Shown: one piece after another, positions 1 to 7,601 of the stretch
How positions within the stretch are numbered: the stretch's first letter is position 1
How the letters are laid out: every line of letters starts with the position of its first letter
From: BM003 sp963783695
Lineage (GTDB): Bacteria; Pseudomonadota; Gammaproteobacteria; Steroidobacterales; BM003
Assembly (NCBI GenBank): GCA_963783695.1
Contig: CAWAOM010000007.1
Span: 1 to 64,000, forward strand
DNA length: 64,000 nucleotides
Direction of reading: 5' to 3'
Notes under the pieces: generated by a model
The model's input: only the letters and a program-made list of their open reading frames with translations
The model's database searches: none
Told to the model about the DNA's origin: nothing
Made by a program: the position numbers and the translations under genes

Positions 1-875
1 GCAAACCCCGCGCTGCCCGCCAGTCCCGGGTAATAAGTGGCGTCTACCCGTGGATGCGAATCGAGGAAGTGTGCAATCGCCGCGGCAGTCGCTGACTGCG
101 CCTCGACCCGGCATGCCAGCGTGCGCAGGCTGCGCAGCAGTAGCCAGCACTCGAACGGCGGCAGAATTGCGCCGGCAGCGCTCTGGTAAGTACGAATCCG
201 CTGCCAGGTGTCATCGTCGATGCGCGTAATTACAGCCCCGGCGGTGACGTCGCTGTGCCCGCCGAGGTATTTGGTCGCGCTGTGTACCACCAGGTGAGCC
301 CCGTGCAGGAGCGGGTTTTGCAGGACCGGCGTGGCAAACGTGTTGTCGCAGGCAAGCAGGGCGCCATGCCGTTCGGCCGCGTCGGCGAGTTCGCGGATAT
401 CGCATACTTTCAGCAGAGGGTTGGATGGCGTTTCCACCCACAACAGTCGCGTCCGGGGTTGCACGCGGTCGGCGAAACCGGCGCCGGCCGCGGCATCGGC
501 AAATTCCACTTCTATGTCGAGGCGCGGCACGAGCGTGCGCAGCTGGCGCAATGTGCCGTGATAAGCGTCGTTCGATGCCAGGACACGGCTGCCTGGAGGC
601 AGCGCCTGAAATACGGCCATTGTGGCCGCAGTTCCGCTGGCAAAAACGCACGCGTCCTGGCCGTGCTCGATGTCGGCGAGACAGGTCTGCAGGCGGCTAC
701 AGTTGGGATTGCCGTCCCGGGTGTAGCTGAACCCGCCCGGATAGCTGCCATCCGCGGCCCGCTCGAAAGTGGTCGTCATGTGGATCGGGTCGACGACATC
801 GCCGCTCCCGGCCCTCGTCTGCTGCGGCGGATGGATCAGCCGTGTACGCAGATTGCGCTTCTGTTGCCCGCTCAT
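1..875 (-). CDS. Cys/Met metabolism PLP-dependent enzyme (cystathionine gamma-synthase/lyase family), 3' end outside window
   Basis: The first 291 codons are in the window; the C-terminal part lies beyond base 1. The start is ATG at 873-875 (minus), with GGGAG seven bases upstream. The fold-type I signature is clear: the motif SATKYLGGHSD carries the PLP lysine (about K202), with YTRDGNPN near residue 51 and VETPSNPLL near 147. Enzymes of this family act in transsulfuration (O-succinyl- or O-acetylhomoserine plus cysteine or sulfide) or in gamma/beta-elimination. The motif usually reading YGGT is YHGT here, and I cannot tell synthase from lyase. A second, different member of the family lies at 39268-40464. 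Confidence 0.9.
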   Translation of the reverse strand, partial: MSGQQKRNLRTRLIHPPQQTRAGSGDVVDPIHMTTTFERAADGSYPGGFSYTRDGNPNCSRLQTCLADIEHGQDACVFASGTAATMAVFQALPPGSRVLASNDAYHGTLRQLRTLVPRLDIEVEFADAAAGAGFADRVQPRTRLLWVETPSNPLLKVCDIRELADAAERHGALLACDNTFATPVLQNPLLHGAHLVVHSATKYLGGHSDVTAGAVITRIDDDTWQRIRTYQSAAGAILPPFECWLLLRSLRTLACRVEAQSATAAAIAHFLDSHPRVDATYYPGLAGSAGF

Positions 876-923
876 CACGACGCTCCCGCAGTCACTCGAT
901 TGACGACGCGGATTATGCCATCG

Positions 924-2396
924 CTACTGCCGCTGAGGGCCCGAAGGTGCTCGCATCAAGGCCCGCCGCAATGGCGCCAGCTCAGCGCTGTCGTCGAGTA
1001 ACAACGTGTCGCCACGGCCGATCACGCCAAGGCGCAGCAACAATTCCTCGACCGCGGGAAACTGGTCGGACCCGCGATACTGTCTCGCGAGTTCGACGAA
1101 TATTTCCTGACCGGCCAGTTCATCCATCCGTTGAAACGTCTCCTCCGCCGTCCACATGCGTGGCGACGGCAGGCAGCACACGCCGAGCCGGGACAGCGCA
1201 AGATCGAGTGAGAGGTCGGGGTCGATTTGCCGCAGTTGCATGTCCGCGATCAGCGCGATGGCGGCACCGCTCCAGTACACGCGCATGAAAGCACGTTCGC
1301 GTCGCATCGCGCGACTGGCGGCGTCGAGCGAAACGCCGCGCCGGGTCCCGTTCTTGCCGCGCCCGAAGCCGGCAACCAGTTTGCGCCAGGCATCCGCCTC
1401 CGATACCAGGCCGGCGCGGGCTCGCAATACGTTCTGGTAATAACTGGCAAAACCTTCGGACAACCACGCGTCGCGCCGGCTGATGTAGGGCAATAGCATA
1501 TGCGAGAGTTCATGAACCGCTGTCCAGTCGTCGCGCCATTCGCGTGGCGGACGGGTCTGGTCGAAAAACAGATGTGCGGCAGGTCTGCCGCCGCGCAGCA
1601 CCTGGCCCCATGGCACCGGTTCGGCGCGGCGGCCAATAGGTATCAGCAGCAGTTGCGCCTGCGGCAGCGGAAAGCGCCCATATAACGTCGTTACCGCGCG
1701 CGCAGCCTCATCCATCCAGGCGGTCACCGCTGCGTTGTCGGCCGGCGGCGTCGAGCCGAGTACCGCGAGCTGCAATGCCGCGCCGCCGACGGCGAGTTCG
1801 CGTACCTGAAACCGGCCGATTGCCATCCGTGCCGGCCAGCCCGGTGGGGTGTTGGTCAAACCAAACCGGGTAGTGGTGCCGCGCCGCTCCAGCAGCGGCC
1901 ATGGCGCCGAGACATTGACCCCTTGGGGCAGTTCGAAGCTAAGGGTTGCATCGGCGGGCAGTTGCGACGGCCGCCAGAACCACAGCGCCGGTGACACGAC
2001 GAGAGCGTCGCCGTTGGCCGCGCTGCTGTCGCGCCGGCTAGCCGTGGCGGCTGCGCGAATGGCAACCGAATACTGCAGGCAGGGGGACGTTTTGTCCGTC
2101 TCCAGCGCGAGCGAGGGTGCGCCGGGCGCCGCCATGAAAGTCTGCGCGCCCGCGCGGATTCCCGGTGATATCAAGTACTTGTAGGCCTCATCGTTGCCGG
2201 CATGGAGACGTTCGGGAAGATCGCCGCCAAAGCAGGCCTCGACTGACAGACTTGACCAGTCATCGCTCAGCGCGACGCGATAGGTTTGTGACGCCGCCTC
2301 ACCGGAGGGGACTGCCTTGTCAGCGTAGCCGCCCGGCGCGATGCCGAGTGTGAGAATCAGCGCGGCAGCCAGGCGCGATGCAAATCCATCCGGCAT
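924..2396 (-). CDS. Secreted HEXXH (gluzincin-like) putative metallopeptidase, 490 aa
   Basis: The protein begins with a probable signal peptide (hydrophobic core about residues 8-20, then GGYADKA). Residues 295-299 read HELSH and a glutamate lies at about 314 in WLSEGFASYYQ, the arrangement of zinc ligands and catalytic glutamate in M1/M61-type gluzincins. The first 220 residues look like the beta-rich N-terminal half of such proteins. The start ATG (2394-2396) shares one base with the gspB stop in the string TGATG, so translation is probably coupled to gspB. An upstream extension of the frame lies inside gspB and I treat it as spurious. Peptidase activity and substrate are inferred. A periplasmic or outer-membrane-associated role is likely. 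Confidence 0.8.
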   Translation of the reverse strand: MPDGFASRLAAALILTLGIAPGGYADKAVPSGEAASQTYRVALSDDWSSLSVEACFGGDLPERLHAGNDEAYKYLISPGIRAGAQTFMAAPGAPSLALETDKTSPCLQYSVAIRAAATASRRDSSAANGDALVVSPALWFWRPSQLPADATLSFELPQGVNVSAPWPLLERRGTTTRFGLTNTPPGWPARMAIGRFQVRELAVGGAALQLAVLGSTPPADNAAVTAWMDEAARAVTTLYGRFPLPQAQLLLIPIGRRAEPVPWGQVLRGGRPAAHLFFDQTRPPREWRDDWTAVHELSHMLLPYISRRDAWLSEGFASYYQNVLRARAGLVSEADAWRKLVAGFGRGKNGTRRGVSLDAASRAMRRERAFMRVYWSGAAIALIADMQLRQIDPDLSLDLALSRLGVCCLPSPRMWTAEETFQRMDELAGQEIFVELARQYRGSDQFPAVEELLLRLGVIGRGDTLLLDDSAELAPLRRALMRAPSGPQRQ

Positions 2397-3133
2397 CAAT
2401 TGCGTGGCAGGAGGAAACGCTGGCCCTGATGTTCGAGTATGACTCCGTCCGGCGTGATCTCTTCGACAAGCGGCCCCTCCTTGAGCCGGTCGCCCTCGCT
2501 GTACTTGTTCATATTGATGAAGACGAACCGATTGGCCGCGACCGCATCGAAGACGTGAATCTCGACCGCCATGTCTGGCAGATCGAGTCCGCCGAGGCGT
2601 GCCTCGTTGAGGCTCGGAATATTGGCGGAGCTGCTGCGTGGCGGGCTGCGCGACGTCTGCGGCTGCGGATTGGCGTCGAGTTCCGTTTGTTCGTAAACCA
2701 CCGAGCCACGGGTTGGTTGCGCGGGTCTGGAGCTTGCCGGCGCGCTCCGGGGCACCGGGCTCGGCGCTGCCTCGCCGCGCAAAGATCGGACCTCGCCGCG
2801 TGTCTCCGGCGATGGCTGTACGGCGATCGGCTCGCGTGCCGATCGCCTTGGCGGTGGTGCGGTTTCTGTAACGGTCGGCGCGAGATAGGGCTGTTCGGCG
2901 CCCGTGACCGACGCCGCGGGCGGTGGCGGTTGGGTGGGAGCGGATGTGTCGCGATTCCAAAGCGTCAAGGCGAGTACGACGATCAGGTTTAGCAACAGGA
3001 GCGCGCCGAGGACGATTACCCAGCGTGGAATTCCCTCGCCTTCCCGTGCAACGCGGACATGGGCAAGATCCGGTCCGGTCCGATCCTGTCGATCGTGCTC
3101 GGATTTGCGCAGCGCATCGAGTATGAAAGACAT
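2396..3133 (-). CDS. gspB: General secretion pathway protein B (GspB), 245 aa
   Basis: The protein has a short cytoplasmic N-terminus (MSFILDALRKSE, typical of GspB), one membrane segment at about residues 38-58, a Pro/Ala/Ser-rich periplasmic linker, and a conserved C-terminal domain from about residue 185 (LPDMAVEIHVFDA to QGQRFLLPR). GspB works with the ATPase GspA to insert or assemble the type II secretin through peptidoglycan. It lies four bases downstream of gspA and its stop overlaps the start of the secreted HEXXH protein. No other gsp gene is in the window, so the core secretion genes must lie elsewhere. Confidence 0.93.
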   Translation of the reverse strand: MSFILDALRKSEHDRQDRTGPDLAHVRVAREGEGIPRWVIVLGALLLLNLIVVLALTLWNRDTSAPTQPPPPAASVTGAEQPYLAPTVTETAPPPRRSAREPIAVQPSPETRGEVRSLRGEAAPSPVPRSAPASSRPAQPTRGSVVYEQTELDANPQPQTSRSPPRSSSANIPSLNEARLGGLDLPDMAVEIHVFDAVAANRFVFINMNKYSEGDRLKEGPLVEEITPDGVILEHQGQRFLLPRN

Positions 3134-3137
3134 CGGC

Positions 3138-4853
3138 TCAACTGTCCTCGGTGAGCAGCGGTGTGTTCGGCGAACCGAGTTCGGTCGCTAACGCGATTTG
3201 TGTGCGCGCTCCGACAATGCCGTCGGCGGCCAGTTGCCGGCGGCGCTGGAAATTGCGCACATGTTCGGCCAGAACATCGTCAAACAGAGACGGGTCTTCT
3301 GCCGGCAGGGGGCTACCGTCTATCGACTCGAGGCTGCGTCTCAGTTTGACGACATCTTCATTACGCATACCTACCGACAGTGTCGGCGCGACTGTGTAGG
3401 GGCGCCACAGCAACAGATAATCGCCATCCCAGTAGGTCGTGAGATCGGCCACGCTGATCTGGTGGCGTTCGCCGCCGATCAGCAGTTCTGCCGTGTCGAA
3501 ACCGAGACCGGCCAGCACCAGCTGGTGGGTCTGGCCGGCGCGGTCGCGTAACGACATGATCGCCGGCCGGTTAAGTTTACGCAGGCTGCCGAGCGCGCCC
3601 TGCTGGAACATGCACCGCAGGCCGGCGTTCTGCGCCTGATCGCAAGCCAGCGCAGTGCCCGGGGCATAGTCTATCGACCACAGTGAGAACAGGCCGGCAA
3701 AGGCGGAATCGGTGTCGGTCTGTTCCGAGAACGTCGCGAGTAATTCGCCGAGATCGGGTTGCGCCGGGGGCAGTGCCGGCGCCGGTTCGGCAGTGACCGG
3801 TTCCGGCGATTCCGGCAGCGTGGCCGGCGGCGCGGACATTGCCGGTTGCTGCCGTTCGGTTGCGATCTGTGGCTTAGGCTCCGGCCTGGCCGTGGCCGGC
3901 ATTGCCTGAGGTGGCAGTGTCGCCGTAGCCGGGGCGGGTTGCGCCCCGCGCCACTGACGGTAGGCCTGCGTCAGCCCGAACCCGATCAACAGCGCCGCCG
4001 CGATGCTTGCGGCGATGCCGAGCCAGGGCCGCCAGCGCGGCTGGTAGGTACCGCCGAGTACCTCCGCCGCGGCGGAGCGAACCAGCGCCGGCGTCACCTG
4101 TTTACGCTCGCTGGAGTAGGCGCCGAGCAGCGACCTGTCGGCAATCACGTTCATCAGTCGCGGTACGCCGCCGGCAAGATGATGCACGGTCTGCAGCGCC
4201 GCGGGCCGGAATATCTCAGTCGTTGCGCCGGCGACCTGTAGCCGGTGGCGCAGATACTCGATGCTCTCCGAGCGCACCAGTGGGTCGAGGTGGTAGCGCC
4301 CGGTAATGCGTTGTGCGAGCTGGCGCAGATCGTTCCGGCCGAGCAATTCGCGTAACTCGGGTTGGCCGATCAGGATAATCTGCAGCAACTTTTGTTTTGC
4401 AGTCTCGAGATTCGTCAACAGCCGTACCTGCTCGAGTACGTCGGCGCTCAGGTTTTGCGCCTCGTCGACGATCAGCACGACCCGGCGGCCGTCGGCGTGA
4501 GCTTCGAGCAGGCGTGTATTCAGAGCATTGACCATTTCCCGCGGCGAGGCGTCGTTGCCGAGCGGCGCGTGAATTTCGTGACAGATCGCGGCGAGAAACT
4601 CGTTCGATGACAGGCGCGGGTTCAGGATCAGTGCGACATCGACGTGAGTGGGTAACTGCTCGAGCATGCTGCGGACCAGCGTGGTCTTGCCTGTGCCGAC
4701 CTCGCCGGTCAGCTGGATAAAGCCGCCGCTCTCGGTTACCCCGTATAGCAGGTGCGCCAGCGCTTCCGCATGGCGTTCGCTGAGATACAGGTATCTCGGG
4801 TCCGGGGTTATTGAGAATGGCTTCTCTTTGAGGCCGAAATAGCTTGTGTACAT
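3138..4853 (-). CDS. gspA: General secretion pathway ATPase GspA/ExeA with peptidoglycan-binding domain, 571 aa
   Basis: This is an AAA ATPase of the ExeA type. Walker A is GEVGTGKTT (about 50-58), Walker B is VVLIVDE (about 125-131), and LIGQPELREL follows at about 161-170. One membrane segment lies at about 277-296, followed by a Pro/Ala-rich stretch and a C-terminal PG_binding_1 domain (FQRRRQLAADGIVGARTQIA). The ATPase is cytoplasmic and the C-terminus binds cell wall; with GspB it aids secretin multimerisation. It starts MYTSYFGLKEKPF, typical of the family. It is the first gene of the gspA-gspB-peptidase unit. Confidence 0.95.
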   Translation of the reverse strand: MYTSYFGLKEKPFSITPDPRYLYLSERHAEALAHLLYGVTESGGFIQLTGEVGTGKTTLVRSMLEQLPTHVDVALILNPRLSSNEFLAAICHEIHAPLGNDASPREMVNALNTRLLEAHADGRRVVLIVDEAQNLSADVLEQVRLLTNLETAKQKLLQIILIGQPELRELLGRNDLRQLAQRITGRYHLDPLVRSESIEYLRHRLQVAGATTEIFRPAALQTVHHLAGGVPRLMNVIADRSLLGAYSSERKQVTPALVRSAAAEVLGGTYQPRWRPWLGIAASIAAALLIGFGLTQAYRQWRGAQPAPATATLPPQAMPATARPEPKPQIATERQQPAMSAPPATLPESPEPVTAEPAPALPPAQPDLGELLATFSEQTDTDSAFAGLFSLWSIDYAPGTALACDQAQNAGLRCMFQQGALGSLRKLNRPAIMSLRDRAGQTHQLVLAGLGFDTAELLIGGERHQISVADLTTYWDGDYLLLWRPYTVAPTLSVGMRNEDVVKLRRSLESIDGSPLPAEDPSLFDDVLAEHVRNFQRRRQLAADGIVGARTQIALATELGSPNTPLLTEDS

Positions 4854-4891
4854 AGCCTGACGTCAATCCGTCCCTCACCGGTCAGGGCCGC

Positions 4892-4918
4892 ATTGTAGCA
4901 GGCGCCGCACCATCTCAA
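4892..4918 (-). promoter_or_regulatory. Possible sigma-70 promoter of gspAB
   Basis: On the minus strand, TTGAGA (4918-4913) is followed after 15 bases by TACAAT (4897-4892), about 40 bases upstream of the gspA start. The hexamers are good but the spacer is two bases short of the optimum. Confidence 0.4.
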
Positions 4919-4924
4919 TGCGTA

Positions 4925-6088
4925 TCAGCGCAAGCTTCTTGCCGGCACCAGCGCCGCGTCGCCATAGCGTTCGTTGACTGCGTCGATCGCTCCGTCGATC
5001 CGATCGCCGGGTTGTTGCGCTTCGCCGTCGAACAGGCCGAGCTGCCCGGCAACGGACAATTTTCCCAGCCCGACCCCGAGCAGGCGCAACGATACACCCG
5101 GATTCTCGCCAATCCAGCAGCGCAGCAGATCAGCTGCCGCATCGTGGATTCGTTCACGGCTGGCGGTTGCTGGCCGCAGTGTCGTCTGCCGGCTTGCGGT
5201 GTGGAACCTGTGGTCGCGGATCTTCACCGACACGACCGCGGCCTCGAGCTTTTGCCTGCGCAGTCGCCCGGCGCTCTGATCGGCCAGTCGCGACAGGACC
5301 CGCAACAACCGCGCGGTGTCGCTGATGTCGTGGTCGAAAGTGGTTTCCGCGCTGACCGACTTCGCGACGCCGTGACTGCGCACCTCGCGCTCATCCCGGC
5401 CCGCCGCCCGCTGCTGCGTTGTGTGCCAGTGACGCCCGAACAGCGGCCGCAATCGGCTTTCGCTGGCAAGGCGCAGATCACCGATCGTTATGATGCCGGC
5501 ATCATTGAGACGCGGCAGGGTGCGTGGCCCAATCCCGGGGATCCGCTGCACCGGCAATGGATCGAGGGTTGCGCGCACCTGTTCCGGGCTGACGATTGTC
5601 AGGCCGTCCGGCTTGTCGAGATCCGAGGCGATCTTTGCCACCAGTTTGTTTGGGCCCACGCCAATGGATGCGGTCAGCGCAAGTTCACGCTCGATCCGCA
5701 GTTTGAGTTGCGTTGCGGTTTCGTGTGCGACCGCCGGACCTGCAACCGACCCGCTGAGATCCAGAAACGCCTCGTCCAGCGAGAGCCCTTCCACCAGAGG
5801 AGTGAAGTCGGCGAAGATGTCAAAAATCTCTCGTGACACGTTTTTGTAGTGACGCATGCGCGGGCTTACCTGCACGGCCTGCGGGCATCGTCGCAGTGCC
5901 TCCGCCATTGGCATCGCCGAGCGTACACCGAAGCGGCGCGCCTCATAGCTCGCCGCGGCAACCACGCCGCGCCGCTCGCTGCCGCCGACCACGACCGCCA
6001 GACCCGCTATCTGCGGATGATCGCGTTGCTCTACCGACGCGTAGAAAGCATCCATGTCGACGTGGAAAATGCAGCGGTTCATGCTCAT
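4925..6088 (-). CDS. dinB: DNA polymerase IV (Y-family, DinB), 387 aa
   Basis: Y-family polymerase for translesion synthesis. The N-terminus HVDMDAFYASVEQ supplies D11, and SLDEAFLDL supplies D105 and E106, the catalytic carboxylates. The helix-hairpin-helix, thumb and little-finger regions follow at normal length (E. coli DinB has 351 residues). The C-terminal stretch QLGLF matches the beta-clamp binding motif. Start ATG at 6086-6088; a second ATG two codons later could also serve. I see no obvious LexA box just upstream, where the neighbouring DUF3667 gene ends five bases away. Confidence 0.95.
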   Translation of the reverse strand: MSMNRCIFHVDMDAFYASVEQRDHPQIAGLAVVVGGSERRGVVAAASYEARRFGVRSAMPMAEALRRCPQAVQVSPRMRHYKNVSREIFDIFADFTPLVEGLSLDEAFLDLSGSVAGPAVAHETATQLKLRIERELALTASIGVGPNKLVAKIASDLDKPDGLTIVSPEQVRATLDPLPVQRIPGIGPRTLPRLNDAGIITIGDLRLASESRLRPLFGRHWHTTQQRAAGRDEREVRSHGVAKSVSAETTFDHDISDTARLLRVLSRLADQSAGRLRRQKLEAAVVSVKIRDHRFHTASRQTTLRPATASRERIHDAAADLLRCWIGENPGVSLRLLGVGLGKLSVAGQLGLFDGEAQQPGDRIDGAIDAVNERYGDAALVPARSLR

Positions 6089-6092
6089 TGGG

Positions 6093-7541
6093 CTAAAGCG
6101 TCAGTGCGGTGATGATGACAGTAAGCGTAAACGTGATGACCAGGCAGATGAAATATCCGACTCCGAGCAACAGGTATTTGAATGTCGTCACAAGGCGGCT
6201 CTGCGCGTAAACCCGGCGCATCGCGAGGAACAGGTAGACTGGGATATAGACTGCCAGAATCGCGGTGGCGAACGTGGCAATCGATTCCGGGGCCTGCAGA
6301 CTGTCAACGATGAAACCGACGCTCATCAGCAGCACCATCGCGAGGAAGAAAAACGCGTGGTAGTGAACGAAAAACAAGAGATGCTCGACGTAATAGCGCT
6401 TTGACAACGGGTAGAGAACCTTCATCAACAGCGCGATCAACGGCAGGAAGAAAAACATCATCGTCGGTATGTTGCGCAAAAACTCGCGAATCGCATTTGC
6501 ACCTTTGTCGGCGCGTACCTGGCGGCACACTTCCTCGAGATGTTGCTCGGTCAGGCGCCGGTCGAGCCAGCCCAGGCCGGTCGTAATGACGTCGACGTCG
6601 AGGTCGCAATCTTCTGCTTCTTCCTCGTCTGTCCCCGATGCGGACTCGTCGTCGCCGGCAGCAGGCGGGTCGTCTGCCGCTGGGGTCGGTTCCGTATCCG
6701 GCGTAGCGGCAACCGTCGCCGCCGGCCGCGCTGAGTCCTCTGCAGAGTCATTGCCGCCGGATCCCGCGGCCGCTTCGCTGCTGCTGTCGGGTTGTGCGCC
6801 CGCTTCGTCGCTGCTGCCGGTGTCCGCGCCGGCTTCGCCGCCGCCTATCGTCGCGGTTAGCGTGGGGCCGCCGTCTTCGTCGCCATTGATATTGATGCCG
6901 TCGTTTTCGCTGAACAACGAAATCAACAGAAAAAACAATACCGAAAGCACCAGGTACATTCGAAACGGCGGCATATACCTGACGCGCCGCCCCTCCAGAT
7001 ATTCGAGGGTCAGGTGGCCCGGCTTGAACAGCAGCGGCCTGAGGCTGCGCCACAGGCGTGAGTCGAGTTCGAAGACGTCACCGAAAAGGTCGCGCAGCAA
7101 TTCCCACACCGTGATCATGCGAATTCGCGCGCGCTGTCCGCAGTTGCTGCAGTACTGACCCTTCAGCGCGAGATCGCAGTTGCGGCAGTGGCTGCCTTCA
7201 CCGCTGGGTTCATGACCACTGCTGGCGGCCGCAAGAATGCGGCGACTGGCGATCATGCGCGTGCCGAAGGTGCTCTGCCCGTCGGCCCGCATCCTGTCCG
7301 CGTCCTCGCGCAGATAGCGGTCGAGGTCGGCGCGGCTTTGTACGGTGTAGTGCACGACGCGGCGAACCGAGGGCGGGCCTACGCTCTCGCTATCGCCGTC
7401 CGCATTAAAGACCCGCGCCTCGAGGAAGCCCGGCAGCGTCAGCATCGCTGCGACGTGGCGCTCAAGCCACCGGTCCAGCTCGGTGGCGGCGTCAGCGTCG
7501 ATGTCGAGGCTGACCTCGTAAATGACGGCACCGCTATGCAT
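6093..7541 (-). CDS. DUF4286-DUF3667 fusion: zinc-ribbon multi-pass membrane protein, 482 aa
   Basis: Residues 1-105 look like DUF4286, a small ferredoxin-like domain (VIYEVSLDID, LPGFLEARVF, RRVVHYTVQSRADLDRYL). A four-cysteine zinc ribbon follows (C119, C122, C131, C134; CRNCDLALKGQYCSNCGQ), then the DUF3667 signature (LWRSLRPLLFKPGHLTLEYL) leading into the first membrane segment at about 195-210. An acidic, low-complexity stretch of roughly 100 residues (Asp/Glu/Ala/Ser-rich) interrupts the protein before four or so further membrane segments. The function of either domain is unknown. The gene is tightly spaced with dinB, but I see no functional link. Confidence 0.85.
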   Translation of the reverse strand: MHSGAVIYEVSLDIDADAATELDRWLERHVAAMLTLPGFLEARVFNADGDSESVGPPSVRRVVHYTVQSRADLDRYLREDADRMRADGQSTFGTRMIASRRILAAASSGHEPSGEGSHCRNCDLALKGQYCSNCGQRARIRMITVWELLRDLFGDVFELDSRLWRSLRPLLFKPGHLTLEYLEGRRVRYMPPFRMYLVLSVLFFLLISLFSENDGININGDEDGGPTLTATIGGGEAGADTGSSDEAGAQPDSSSEAAAGSGGNDSAEDSARPAATVAATPDTEPTPAADDPPAAGDDESASGTDEEEAEDCDLDVDVITTGLGWLDRRLTEQHLEEVCRQVRADKGANAIREFLRNIPTMMFFFLPLIALLMKVLYPLSKRYYVEHLLFFVHYHAFFFLAMVLLMSVGFIVDSLQAPESIATFATAILAVYIPVYLFLAMRRVYAQSRLVTTFKYLLLGVGYFICLVITFTLTVIITALTL

Positions 7542-7601
7542 CGGCCCCGCACTCCCCCCGCGGTGTCACGATGCCGTCATATTGCCCGACAGTGCGGGCC
7601 T

